A stretch of DNA of 64,000 nucleotides from Firmicutes bacterium ADurb.Bin146 (GTDB taxonomy: Bacteria > Bacillota > Clostridia > DUPQ01), in NCBI GenBank assembly GCA_002070475.1, contig MWDI01000047.1, forward strand, positions 1 to 64,000. The letters run 5' to 3'. The translations under genes were made by a program, and so were the position numbers. Below the pieces are notes generated by a model. That model saw nothing but the letters and a program-made list of their open reading frames with translations, made no database searches and was not told where the DNA came from. Shown here one piece after another: positions 1 to 8,856 of this stretch. The first letter of the stretch is position 1, and each line of letters opens with the position of its first letter.

Positions 1-70
1 AGTAATGCAGGTAATAGAAGCTGCATTTGAATCAGATAAATTGCATCAAAGCATAAAATGCTTGATATAA
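1..70 (+). CDS. C-terminal end of a probable Gfo/Idh/MocA-type oxidoreductase (partial)
   Basis: An open frame enters from the left edge and stops with TAA 12 bases before the next gene. The 22 visible residues end in VIEAAFESDK followed by LHQSIKCLI. This resembles the last helix of Gfo/Idh/MocA sugar dehydrogenases, which often end with a phrase like VIEAAYESAKTGK. The fragment is too short for a firm call. The close spacing to the next gene's ribosome binding site fits co-transcription. Confidence 0.35.
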   Translation, partial: VMQVIEAAFESDKLHQSIKCLI

Positions 71-82
71 AGGAGGGGTGAT

Positions 83-415
83 ATGAGTCAGAAAGCAGAT
101 ATCTATTTCATGACAAATCAGAAATTCTTTCCAGCTGAAAAATTGTATGCTGTGAAAGAGAGATTGGATTCCATGACAGATGATCAGATTCAGAGACTAA
201 TGTATGTCCAGCTTAAAGAACCTACAACATATCTTTTAATCTCTATTTTTATAGGGCAATTAGGTATAGACAGATTCCTTTTAGGCGATGTCGGTATGGG
301 AATACTCAAGTTATTGACTGGTGGCCTTTGCGGTATACTATGGATATATGACATGGTAACCATACAGGACAAAGTCAGAAACCTGAATTTTGAGGAATTA
401 ATGAGGATAATGTAA
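83..415 (+). CDS. TM2 domain membrane protein
   Basis: This 110-residue protein has a soluble N-terminal half and a C-terminal TM2 domain. The domain shows the family pattern of two membrane helices joined by a short turn: helix one around residues 51-60, the GQLGIDRFLLGD motif at about 58-69, a glycine-rich stretch MGILKLLTGG, and helix two ending in the family-typical WIYDM. TM2 proteins have no agreed bacterial function. A strong ribosome binding site (AGGAGGGGTGAT) sets the start. The next gene begins 6 bases after its stop, so the two are probably co-transcribed. Confidence 0.8.
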   Translation: MSQKADIYFMTNQKFFPAEKLYAVKERLDSMTDDQIQRLMYVQLKEPTTYLLISIFIGQLGIDRFLLGDVGMGILKLLTGGLCGILWIYDMVTIQDKVRNLNFEELMRIM

Positions 416-421
416 TATCCT

Positions 422-709
422 GTGAGTTTTAAATTTGCGTTATTCATTATATTAGCACTAAGCATATTGTGCTTTGTATTAGTTTTTGTTGACAAGAAAA
501 GAGCAATAGACGGGAAATATCGAATAAAAGAATCCCGTCTATTTTTAATTTCATTTTTTGGTGGAGCTTTAGGATGTCTTGTTGGAATGTACATTTTCAG
601 ACATAAAACGAAGAAGCAATCATTTACAGTGATAATACCTATCTTCTTGTTTGTGCATATTGTTTTATTGATATTTCTTTTTTTAAAAGATTATGTGAAT
701 ATACTATGA
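422..709 (+). CDS. DUF1294 family membrane protein
   Basis: This 95-residue membrane protein starts at a GTG codon. It has a hydrophobic N-terminal helix, then the DUF1294 signature: DKKRA near residue 24, RIKESRLFL, a GGALGCLVGM glycine helix and FRHKTKKQSF, followed by a last membrane helix. The family is widespread and of unknown function, and often sits beside other small membrane proteins, as here. Its last 19 bases overlap the 3' end of the convergent GH92 gene, with no terminator visible between them. Confidence 0.8.
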   Translation: MSFKFALFIILALSILCFVLVFVDKKRAIDGKYRIKESRLFLISFFGGALGCLVGMYIFRHKTKKQSFTVIIPIFLFVHIVLLIFLFLKDYVNIL

Positions 710-2736
710 GGTATTATTCTGCTATAACCTTTATTGCTCCATTTTTTATCCAGTAATCTTGCACTTTTTACCTGCATAGGACCTTTTACATATTCAGCTT
801 TTCCAGGACAAATCGGGTATAGTCCTAACATACTGAATATATACCATGAAGCAGTTGCACCATTATCTTCATCACCAGGAAAACCGGATTCATCAAATCC
901 GAATGCTTCAGCACATATTCTCCTAACCCAGTAGTCTGTTTTATACTGCATACCCATATATGCAAATATATATGGAAGATGAAAGGAGGGCTGGTTTGAT
1001 ATGGCACACTGTCCAAAATCAGCAGAAGCCATTTCTGTCATTTCATGAATTTCTCTTTTATAATACTCAGCGTAATATAAAGGAGGTGTCTCAAATATTT
1101 CATTTATTTTCCTTATAAAATCAGCTTCACCACCGTATAAGGCTGCTAATCCTTCAAAATCATGGTAAACTGAGAAAGAATTCTGATATGCTGAGCCTTC
1201 AGTATAATCTAATCCCCATCGGAATTTATTGAAATCCGATCGGAAGTTACCATTTCTGTCCTTTGCTCTCATAAATCCTGTTTCTTTGTCGAAAAGGTTT
1301 ATATAATTTTTAGATCTTTTAAGATATTCTTCTTTAATATCATTCTTGCCTAGTTTTTCTGCTACAACAGCTATACAAAAATCTCCATATGCGGCATCTA
1401 AAGTTAGGTTTACATTTTCATTCTCGCTTTCATAAGAAACATAACCTATTTTTATGTAATCTTCAACTCCATTTCTGCCATGTCTTTTGTCTGATGAAGC
1501 TACATTGGCATGCTTAATCATTCCTTCTAGTGCTTTTTCTAAAAGTTTTTCATCAGCTATTCCTTTTACAGCTGCATCAGCAATAACTGCATCAATCAAA
1601 GTTGAAGGCATACAGCCTATCTCAACCATAGATGTCCATCTTGGTAGCCAACCCCAATGCGTATAATCGTTAATAAACCCTTCTAGCATACTTTTATATT
1701 CTTCTTTTGCTATAATTGAGAATAGCGGGAATAAGGTACGATAAGTATCCCAAAATCCAGTATCTGTGTATCTCACGCCTTCATAAACATTACCATCCTT
1801 CGGACAGTAATGAACAGGTTTTCCTGATTTGTCGTATTCATAGCATTTATGTGGAAAAAGAAAACATCTGTATAGGCATGAGTAAAAGGTCTTCTGATGT
1901 TTTAATGATGAAGTTTTAACTTTAACACGTGATAAAACTTCAGTCCAAATTTCTTCTGCTGTATCGTTAATTATTTTTATATTTTTGTCTTTAAGCTCTT
2001 GTAAATGATTGTATATAGCTTGTTCGACTGAGATATATGATGTACACATAGTTACAGATGTTTCGTTGTTTTTAAGGGCAATATGGATTGATGAATCTTC
2101 ACCAGATATTTCTGTACTATTAAATAAATGCTTCTCCTTATTGCTCACGAGGATATTTGGCAGGTCGACATGATCTTTATTGAATTTGAATACAAAATAC
2201 ATTTTAAATCCTGCATCAGGCATTTTGTGAATATGCTCAGTATATCCAGTAAGTATGGCATTTTGTGGATCATATTCAAATTTAGTATTCCCACCTACAG
2301 ACATCAAAGAGAAATATGGGATTCTGTAATCATCATAGGATAATTGAATAGCTGCCCCTCTTTCAGTCGGTGATAATGAAAATGTCGCATTGTATTTTAT
2401 GAATCTGACTGACAGCAAGTTCGGAGTCATTATTGCTTTAGAAGGATCATAACCAGACCATATGGATCTAAGATCAGTTCCAGGCGTTCCGCTTTGTACA
2501 AGCATCAATAAGGCGCCATAATCACCAATCCATGGGCTAGGCTGATGTGTGAGCCTTATGCCTTCTACGCTTCTGTCATCCGGATGGAAAAACCATGATT
2601 CGCTTTCTCCTCTTGTCTGTGCAGAAAATGACGCCATCCCGAAAGGAAGTTGTGTTAATGGCAAAGTGTTGCCATTTGAAAATCTAGGTACAGATTTTGT
2701 TCCTTGCCTAACATTGACATAATTAAGATAATTCAT
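691..2736 (-). CDS. GH92-type alpha-mannosidase, cytoplasmic
   Basis: This 681-residue protein matches GH92 exo-alpha-mannosidases, which are calcium-dependent inverting enzymes. The N-terminal beta-sandwich begins YVNVRQGTKSVP and contains LPFGMASFSAQT. The catalytic barrel shows YTDTGFWDTYRTLFPL, a PRWTSMVEIGCMPST segment, and the C-terminal block PGDEDNGATASWYIFS before MLGLYPICPG. The family's usual GNEPS motif reads SNQPS here, which may mean altered specificity. It is somewhat shorter than the usual 700-plus residues and has no signal peptide, so it should act inside the cell on imported mannosides. The ribosome binding site is GAGGTGAC before ATG. Confidence 0.85.
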   Translation of the reverse strand: MNYLNYVNVRQGTKSVPRFSNGNTLPLTQLPFGMASFSAQTRGESESWFFHPDDRSVEGIRLTHQPSPWIGDYGALLMLVQSGTPGTDLRSIWSGYDPSKAIMTPNLLSVRFIKYNATFSLSPTERGAAIQLSYDDYRIPYFSLMSVGGNTKFEYDPQNAILTGYTEHIHKMPDAGFKMYFVFKFNKDHVDLPNILVSNKEKHLFNSTEISGEDSSIHIALKNNETSVTMCTSYISVEQAIYNHLQELKDKNIKIINDTAEEIWTEVLSRVKVKTSSLKHQKTFYSCLYRCFLFPHKCYEYDKSGKPVHYCPKDGNVYEGVRYTDTGFWDTYRTLFPLFSIIAKEEYKSMLEGFINDYTHWGWLPRWTSMVEIGCMPSTLIDAVIADAAVKGIADEKLLEKALEGMIKHANVASSDKRHGRNGVEDYIKIGYVSYESENENVNLTLDAAYGDFCIAVVAEKLGKNDIKEEYLKRSKNYINLFDKETGFMRAKDRNGNFRSDFNKFRWGLDYTEGSAYQNSFSVYHDFEGLAALYGGEADFIRKINEIFETPPLYYAEYYKREIHEMTEMASADFGQCAISNQPSFHLPYIFAYMGMQYKTDYWVRRICAEAFGFDESGFPGDEDNGATASWYIFSMLGLYPICPGKAEYVKGPMQVKSARLLDKKWSNKGYSRIIPHSIFT

Positions 2737-2792
2737 GTTGTCACCTCACATATGAATATTATAACTTATAAAACATATGATATGAAAAGCAA

Positions 2793-3374
2793 TTAGAAAG
2801 ATATTAATTCTAAATGGTTTAATAGGATTTTAAATCCCATCAGCACTAATATAATGCCTCCTGCCATTTCTGCTTTAGACTTGAATCTGCTTCCAAAAAA
2901 ACTACCGATATATACACCGAAAAAAGATATTAACAAAGTTACACTTCCTATAAGACTGATAGCAGGAAGTATTCGGACTGACAAAAATGCAAAAGACACT
3001 CCAACAGCAAGAGCATCAATAGATGTTCCTATAGCAAGAGGAAGCATTTTATTAAAACTTAAAGTATTCTCATTATTTGTTCCTGACATCTCGCAGGATT
3101 CATTTTTTCTGCTTTCAATAATCATTTTTATGCCTATTATCACTAAAAGGATAAAAGCTATCCAATGATCCCATTTTTCTATATATCCTGCGAAACCTGT
3201 CCCTATAAGGAAACCTATAAGAGGCATCATGGCCTGAAATATGCCAAAATATAGTCCCACTACAAAAGAATCTTTCCAAGTCGGTTTTTGTAATGATAAT
3301 CCTTTACATATAGATACTGCAAAAGCATCCATTGAAAGTCCTACAGAAATTAAAAGCAATTCCCAAAGAGTCAT
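2793..3374 (-). CDS. mntP: MntP-family manganese efflux pump
   Basis: This small, almost wholly hydrophobic protein of about 193 residues has the MntP (formerly DUF204/YebN) hallmarks. There are two related halves, each with a membrane-embedded acidic motif: SVGLSMDAFAVSICKGL near the start and AIGTSIDALAVGVSFAF in the middle. MntP exports Mn2+ and protects against manganese excess. I chose the ATG at 3374 because GAGGAG lies at the right distance before it; an upstream in-frame ATG at 3407 has no good site. No yybP-ykoY manganese riboswitch could be recognised upstream. Confidence 0.88.
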   Translation of the reverse strand: MTLWELLLISVGLSMDAFAVSICKGLSLQKPTWKDSFVVGLYFGIFQAMMPLIGFLIGTGFAGYIEKWDHWIAFILLVIIGIKMIIESRKNESCEMSGTNNENTLSFNKMLPLAIGTSIDALAVGVSFAFLSVRILPAISLIGSVTLLISFFGVYIGSFFGSRFKSKAEMAGGIILVLMGFKILLNHLELISF

Positions 3375-3518
3375 AACCGCTCTCCTCACATTCATATTAT
3401 TATACAATTGAGAAACAGTAGTGGCAATATAAAATTATCCTGCATTTTTCTTAATCGCATTGTTTTTAAACTGTCTGTATGATAAAGTAATAATACCAAG
3501 ACTGAGAAGGAGAACAAT

Positions 3519-3743
3519 ATGGACGCATTCTTCCCACTAAATAAAAATGTGAAAAAGAATAACATCAGCTCATTGATAATAGCTATTTTGCTTTATGTAG
3601 TATTATCAATTGTTGTAGGGTTACTACAAAAGTTATTAGGCGCAATTCCTGTTGTAAACTGGGTTATGAGCTTAATCGGATGGCTCGTATGGGTTTATAG
3701 TGTAATTGGTGTTATTCTGGCAATAATTAAATTTATAAAGTAA
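3519..3743 (+). CDS. Small hydrophobic membrane protein
   Basis: This 74-residue protein has a polar, lysine-rich start (about residues 8-14) and two long hydrophobic segments, roughly residues 19-38 and 47-70, consistent with two membrane helices. The ribosome binding site GAAGGAGAACAAT is strong. I do not recognise a defined family, though the composition recalls DUF4870-like small membrane proteins. It is divergent from mntP and shares a 144-bp intergenic region with it. Confidence 0.65.
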   Translation: MDAFFPLNKNVKKNNISSLIIAILLYVVLSIVVGLLQKLLGAIPVVNWVMSLIGWLVWVYSVIGVILAIIKFIK

Positions 3744-3751
3744 GGATCAAG

Positions 3752-3784
3752 ATTAAGAAAGCATAGAAATTTCTTAATGTGCTT
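3752..3784 (+). terminator. Weak hairpin after the small membrane gene
   Basis: A 9-bp perfect inverted repeat (ATTAAGAAA at 3752-3760, TTTCTTAAT at 3770-3778) is followed by GTGCTTTTT. The stem is AT-only apart from one G-C pair, so termination would be weak. It may instead hide the start region of the next gene. Confidence 0.3.
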
Positions 3785-3787
3785 TTT

Positions 3788-4315
3788 ATGCATAACTATA
3801 CTTTGATACGCTCCAAAAGAAGAACAATATCCTTAAGAATCGCACAAAATTGCGATGTAATTGTACGTGCGCCTTTATTTTGTTCTAAAATAACTATAGA
3901 CAAGTTTGTAGCAGATCACGAGAGTTGGATTGAAAAACACATTAAAATTAAGAAAAATGAACCTTCTATTGAAGAATTAACCAAAGAACAGATAAAGTGC
4001 TTGAAAATTAAAGCAAAGAAAGAGCTGACTGAAAAAACGAGGATTTATTCCGAAAAAATTGGACTGTATCCTGCATATGTAAAAATCACATCTGCTTCAA
4101 GAAGATTTGGCAGCTGTACCCAAAAAAATGGTATTTGCTATTCATATAGGCTTATGTTATATCCTGAAAAAGCGATTGACTATGTCGTAGTTCATGAACT
4201 TTGTCATTTAAAACACAAAAATCATCAGAAACCTTTTTATGATTTGGTTAAGATGCACATGCCAGATTACAAACAGAGGGATAAGCTTTTAAAAACAGCT
4301 ACCCGTATACCTTGA
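3788..4315 (+). CDS. YgjP-like (SprT/WLM-type) zinc metallopeptidase domain protein
   Basis: This 175-residue protein of the YgjP/DUF45 family carries the zinc site HELCHLKH at about residues 136-143, with a nearby third ligand candidate in HKNHQKPFY. Upstream is the family block RRFGSCTQKNGICYSYRL. E. coli YgjP is described as a nucleotide pyrophosphohydrolase, while many relatives are called metal-dependent hydrolases, so the substrate is uncertain. A GTG nine bases upstream (3779) is an alternative start; neither has a clear ribosome binding site. Its last 17 bases overlap the convergent glycosidase gene. Confidence 0.8.
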   Translation: MHNYTLIRSKRRTISLRIAQNCDVIVRAPLFCSKITIDKFVADHESWIEKHIKIKKNEPSIEELTKEQIKCLKIKAKKELTEKTRIYSEKIGLYPAYVKITSASRRFGSCTQKNGICYSYRLMLYPEKAIDYVVVHELCHLKHKNHQKPFYDLVKMHMPDYKQRDKLLKTATRIP

Positions 4316-6344
4316 CAAGGCAATATCCATAAAATGTGTTTTTTGGTATGGAGAAATGGATACGGTTGTTTATTTCTATAAAATGTATTACTTTTTCTTC
4401 ATTAGATTCAGGAATGCATGCTATAATAGCTTTTGGTAAAAAATCCAGTTTTACAGATAAATCAACTGCAGCGGCTTTTTGGGAATTCAGCGTATAACCT
4501 TCAATAGGTGTCGAAAGAGATACTTGCTCGTTATTTTTTGAGACTGCCTTATCAACATTCATTATATTTATTGCAGCATTGTCACCATGTTTATACAAAG
4601 AATAAATAATCTGCATAGAAGATGAAGCTTCAATATTCTTCTGCTGGATAATGGAATAAAGGGCTTTGCCTCCGGTTTGTTTCAAAGCATCTATTACATA
4701 ATCAGGAGTAGGATTTGTTAGAGCATATTCATCCATATAGTTTGGCACTCTTACAGAATTCTGATAGTGGTCAATGCATTCGCTATCTTCAATAACAAAA
4801 ATGCTGCCTTTATTAATTTTTTTAATCCCTGGAGTGGAAGGAAGTTTAGTGAATACTCTTTCTACACGTTGCGGGTCAGATTGTCCCTTATCATCATACA
4901 CAGCAAATGGGCCGATTATTATGAGATTACCTCCGTTCTCCACATATTTATATAGTTTGGAAAGCATAGAATCAGAAAGCATTTTTGTGTTGCATAAGAC
5001 TATATATTTGAACTTAGAGTATATATCAATATCTTCATTCTCGAAAACCATATCTGTCATAAATCCATAAGCATAACTAGCTTGCAGCCATGTTGCGAAT
5101 CTTCTCATAGTTACTTTATTTCCTATACTGAAATCTCTAGTATCAGCTGATAGTAAAAATGCAAGATCAGATATTTTTTGGGGAGCTTCATAAAATTGCT
5201 TATGTTTTATTTCAAAATTTCTATATATATATTCCTTCATCTGTCCTTTTAGATTTCTCGAGCATTGAGTGAAAAGCTGTCCCCATATTTTACATAATCC
5301 CCAAGCAAAATAAAGCGAATCATCTGTTCTAGGATAAAACATAGACATAGAAGGTATGCTTTTATGTCTTGCCATAGCGAATCTGTGTATTGCCTCTGTA
5401 GCTACATCATAAAAGGATTCCTTAATGACAATTAAAGAAATATTTTCCTGAAAAACAAAATCCCATAAGTCAGTACAATTTTCAAATGGGTAGGAAGTAG
5501 GATTCTCTCTAACTATACTTGATATGTAATTAGGCCTTAAAAGCTTGTATCCTAAAGATTCAAAATGCCTATTTACATCATGAGCGAATCTGGTTGTCGA
5601 AGCATGCTTGAATTTTTTCCATGCAATATAAACTGGATTAGAGTAATTCTCATAAAAATCATTCCATTGTTCAGGTTGTGGTATATCATATCCAGTCTGT
5701 TCTTTGAAAAGTTTTCTGCAATGGATGCAGGTACATGCTGACCAGTCGCCCCACCATCCTTGTCCAAAGTATTGGACATCGTCTGTCATTATTCCGTCAA
5801 TATCCTGGTCATACACAGATTCTAGATATTTAAAATATTCCTTTCTGTAGTCAGGATTGTTGAAACACATGCAGTATCCTCTGTAGTTACTTCTTGCGAA
5901 TTTACCAGTAGCACCGCTTATCTGGCGAAAAGTAGATATGTTTTTACCATTTATTACAGGGTCACCTTGTGAATATTCCAAAAATCCTGCCCATGACTTA
6001 GTGCTGGAACCATGAAATGCGAAAGCTTTTTCAACAGCATCAATTTGTTCCTGGCCTATAGGATTATATGTCAGATGTGAGCTGTGATGCTCTACATATC
6101 TTATACCGTATTTGTGGCATGCTTTGACATACCTTCCTATACATTCATTAATTTCTCTCCAGTTTAATACATGATTCCATCTGAAATGAGTACAGCTAAA
6201 TCCTATTAATATTGTAATGCCATCATCCGCATAATTTTTCACCAAATCATCTATCTGCTTTTGATTTGAATGGAAAATCTCATTTTCATTATAGTAGATC
6301 CATCCAAATCTTTCCTGCCATTGTTGATTTTTGAGATTATTCAT
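4299..6344 (-). CDS. Putative glycoside hydrolase (GHL6/beta-galactosidase-like barrel plus GATase-like domain)
   Basis: The 681-residue protein starts with a TIM-barrel-like region: KYGIRYVEHHSSH near residue 80, DIDGIMTDDVQYFGQ near 180, and a cysteine-bearing CTCIHCRKLFKEQTGYDIP typical of GHL6- and GH42-like enzymes. After about residue 400 comes a glutamine-amidotransferase-like fold resembling the beta-galactosidase trimerisation domain, with YVENGGNLIIIGPFAVYDD. The exact activity cannot be read from sequence. There is no signal peptide, so it should work in the cytoplasm. GGAGGAAAAA before the ATG supports the start. It sits among other cytoplasmic glycan enzymes. Confidence 0.6.
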   Translation of the reverse strand: MNNLKNQQWQERFGWIYYNENEIFHSNQKQIDDLVKNYADDGITILIGFSCTHFRWNHVLNWREINECIGRYVKACHKYGIRYVEHHSSHLTYNPIGQEQIDAVEKAFAFHGSSTKSWAGFLEYSQGDPVINGKNISTFRQISGATGKFARSNYRGYCMCFNNPDYRKEYFKYLESVYDQDIDGIMTDDVQYFGQGWWGDWSACTCIHCRKLFKEQTGYDIPQPEQWNDFYENYSNPVYIAWKKFKHASTTRFAHDVNRHFESLGYKLLRPNYISSIVRENPTSYPFENCTDLWDFVFQENISLIVIKESFYDVATEAIHRFAMARHKSIPSMSMFYPRTDDSLYFAWGLCKIWGQLFTQCSRNLKGQMKEYIYRNFEIKHKQFYEAPQKISDLAFLLSADTRDFSIGNKVTMRRFATWLQASYAYGFMTDMVFENEDIDIYSKFKYIVLCNTKMLSDSMLSKLYKYVENGGNLIIIGPFAVYDDKGQSDPQRVERVFTKLPSTPGIKKINKGSIFVIEDSECIDHYQNSVRVPNYMDEYALTNPTPDYVIDALKQTGGKALYSIIQQKNIEASSSMQIIYSLYKHGDNAAINIMNVDKAVSKNNEQVSLSTPIEGYTLNSQKAAAVDLSVKLDFLPKAIIACIPESNEEKVIHFIEINNRIHFSIPKNTFYGYCLVKVYG

Positions 6345-6502
6345 TTTTTCCTCCAGGTATCTAAGATGCTGTACTATTCAATTATATTAAATTAAAGCTT
6401 ATTATCAAGTATTAACTCCTAATGGATAGTATTATATTTGGTTGAATTACTCATTACTCGCTTTATGGTATAATATCATTAAATAGGGGGGATTTAAGGC
6501 AT

Positions 6503-7369
6503 ATGAAAAGTAATAGTTGGATTAGTTTTGCAATTATTGCGATAATTTATGGTATAGCAGCTTTCTTTGGTATATTTGTATACAATCAGACAGATTCTTC
6601 AATATTCATAAAAGTCCTTGCGGGTGATGCTGCAGCGACAGTTACTGTATATTTATTCAGTCTACTTTTCAAAAATACATCGATATATGATCCTTACTGG
6701 TCAGTTGCTCCAATCATAATTCTTCCATTGCTTGCTTTGCAATCTTCAGACTCAGGACTAGGAACGGTTCTTATGCTTACTGCTGTTACTACATGGGGAG
6801 TAAGGCTTACGTATAACTGGGCTAAAACTTTTAAAAATTTAAATATTCAGGATTGGCGTTATGACATGTTGGAACAAAAATCCGGAAAACTTTTCCCTCT
6901 TGTTAGTTTTTTGGGGATCCAAATTTTTCCAACAGTTGTGGTATTTCTATGCATGCTTCCTGCAATATCTTTTTTACAGGATGATGCTTTTAATTATTTA
7001 ACTTTAGTTGGATTCGCAATATGCTTTCTAGCTATTCTTCTTCAAGGGATTTCTGACTTTGAAATGCATGAGTTCAGAAAAAGGACACATGATAAGACAA
7101 TGATTATGCGCGAAGGTTTATGGAAAAATTGCAGGCACCCTAACTATCTAGGTGAGATACTCATGTGGTGGGGAGTTTTCATTATTATGATGTCCAGCCA
7201 ACCATCCAAATATTATCTAGCTGCTGGTCCTTTAGTGAATACATTAATGTTTCTTTTCATATCTATACCTATGGCTGAAAAAAGGCTAGCATCGTATAAG
7301 AAGAATTTTGATGAGTATGTAAAAGAAACAAGGAAGCTTATACCTTTACCAAAATCCTTGTTCAAGTAA
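6503..7369 (+). CDS. DUF1295 / steroid 5-alpha-reductase-like membrane protein
   Basis: This 288-residue multi-pass membrane protein belongs to the DUF1295 family, related to 3-oxo-5-alpha-steroid 4-dehydrogenases and isoprenylcysteine methyltransferases. Diagnostic blocks are SIYDPYWSVAP near residue 60, TTWGVRLTYNWA near 95, DFEMHEFRKR, the strongly conserved CRHPNYLGEILMWWG near 210, and a C-terminal EKRLASYKKNFDEY. The family probably binds a reduced nicotinamide cofactor or SAM at its C-terminal half, but the bacterial substrate is unknown. A GGGGGGATTTAAGG stretch precedes the start. It ends 4 bases from the convergent DHHW gene. Confidence 0.8.
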   Translation: MKSNSWISFAIIAIIYGIAAFFGIFVYNQTDSSIFIKVLAGDAAATVTVYLFSLLFKNTSIYDPYWSVAPIIILPLLALQSSDSGLGTVLMLTAVTTWGVRLTYNWAKTFKNLNIQDWRYDMLEQKSGKLFPLVSFLGIQIFPTVVVFLCMLPAISFLQDDAFNYLTLVGFAICFLAILLQGISDFEMHEFRKRTHDKTMIMREGLWKNCRHPNYLGEILMWWGVFIIMMSSQPSKYYLAAGPLVNTLMFLFISIPMAEKRLASYKKNFDEYVKETRKLIPLPKSLFK

Positions 7370-7373
7370 GATT

Positions 7374-8738
7374 TTATTCTAAGGTGGCATATGCCTTTGC
7401 CATAAAATCGTCAATATAGGTTATTTCTGTTATCCAGTAGTTTACAATTATATCATCTACTTTTTTAGATTTAGCAAAGTCTATGATATTTAAGTTATCG
7501 CAATATGCTTTATTATATGTACGCGAGTCTACTACATATATTGTTTTGTAATGTGGAAGCAAAAAGGATATTAATGAGTCACCAAAAGAATCCTTAATAA
7601 CCATACATGAAAGCTCAGAATCAGTTTCTGTGGATATAACACTGTATGTACCGAATCCGCCATCGGAAAACAAAAGATAGTAATCCTTATCAGGAGCGAC
7701 CCGGTCCTTGTTTATAAGTCTTTTCTCATATGAATTATCCTGCCAGTAGTATGTGTATGTATAGTCAACAATAGGATAATATGCGATTATAGTGTCTGGG
7801 TTATCGTAATCAGCTTGAGTGAGATATGGTTTGTTGTAAAAGCCAAGATAACCTTCCACAGTCAGTTTTTCAGTATATTTGCTCAATGGGACTATATCCG
7901 ACTCTTTTCCCATAGATTTCATAAGTTCAGTATATCCATAGTATGCGCCTAAATGCGTCCAGTGGTGATCAGTACGGTAATATATGTATTCGTCAACATG
8001 TTCCACTATTGATCTAAGAACATTGACATTTTTAACAGCAGGATCAATCTTACTGTTTATTTGTCCGACATTTGCCGCACGTGAACTTAAAAACTCATAC
8101 TTAGTTAGTGCTAGATATGTGGAGCGGGATGGTGCAAGCATGCTGTAAACATTAATATCGTCGCCTGCCATCTGTTTAATCTTATTAATATAGGCAGCAT
8201 AGTTGTCATATGCTTCTTCAGAGTATGAGTCAAGCTTAAAAGTTTCGTCTCCCACTGTGATATACATTCCTGTGGCAGCACCTGAACCTGTTGGTTCTTC
8301 TTCAATTGGGCTAGTAGAAGGAGAAGGTGATGAGGATGGCTGCTCAGAAGAACCTGGATTAGTACCTGGTATAGCCGATTCAGATTGGCTAGGTGTGGGT
8401 TCGGTAGTTTGAGAAGGCTTGGGTGTCTTCGTAGGAGTAGGATCATTTCCTACTACAACAATGGAAATCTGATTATTGCCAAGCCCGAAGCTCTTCTTTA
8501 TATCTACATTAATCTGAATCATATCTTCTCTAAAAAATATAGTGTCTGCATAATAATTGTTCCAGGATTTTGTATAATTTTTATCGAATAAAGATTGGAT
8601 AGAGAAAATCGGTTTTTTTGCAAGGACTCTGTTTTCCTGTAAAGATATGTCAGGTTTATCTGGGTTAAGCAGGTTTGCAATACCGAAAACTGTTATTAAA
8701 ATCACGAATATTAATGCATCAAGTCTTATTTTTTTCAT
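7374..8738 (-). CDS. DHHW family cell-surface protein (AlgX/SGNH-like)
   Basis: A 454-residue protein with an N-terminal signal anchor (MKKIRLDALIFVILITVFG). A low-complexity, Pro/Thr/Ser-rich spacer lies at about residues 100-155, followed by a domain with the naming motif YRTDHHWTHLGAYYGY near residue 255. VIKDSFGDSLISFLLPHY near 385 looks like the SGNH-type helper block of alginate O-acetylation proteins. In Firmicutes such proteins are thought to modify surface polysaccharides, though no direct function is proven. The Pro-rich spacer would carry the catalytic domain away from the membrane. The ribosome binding site is GAGGTAGAGT. Confidence 0.8.
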   Translation of the reverse strand: MKKIRLDALIFVILITVFGIANLLNPDKPDISLQENRVLAKKPIFSIQSLFDKNYTKSWNNYYADTIFFREDMIQINVDIKKSFGLGNNQISIVVVGNDPTPTKTPKPSQTTEPTPSQSESAIPGTNPGSSEQPSSSPSPSTSPIEEEPTGSGAATGMYITVGDETFKLDSYSEEAYDNYAAYINKIKQMAGDDINVYSMLAPSRSTYLALTKYEFLSSRAANVGQINSKIDPAVKNVNVLRSIVEHVDEYIYYRTDHHWTHLGAYYGYTELMKSMGKESDIVPLSKYTEKLTVEGYLGFYNKPYLTQADYDNPDTIIAYYPIVDYTYTYYWQDNSYEKRLINKDRVAPDKDYYLLFSDGGFGTYSVISTETDSELSCMVIKDSFGDSLISFLLPHYKTIYVVDSRTYNKAYCDNLNIIDFAKSKKVDDIIVNYWITEITYIDDFMAKAYATLE

Positions 8739-8856
8739 TAGAATACTCTACCTCTACTGTTTAATAAAATATATCATAAATAAGCTATAAAAACCAATAC
8801 ATAAACAGTTTACTAATGTATAATAATGCTCATAAACAAAGAAAGGTTGTATCATT

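Noticed and set aside
3375..3518. yybP-ykoY manganese riboswitch before mntP
   Set aside because: The conserved core bases are absent and the leader is too AT-rich to form the fold.
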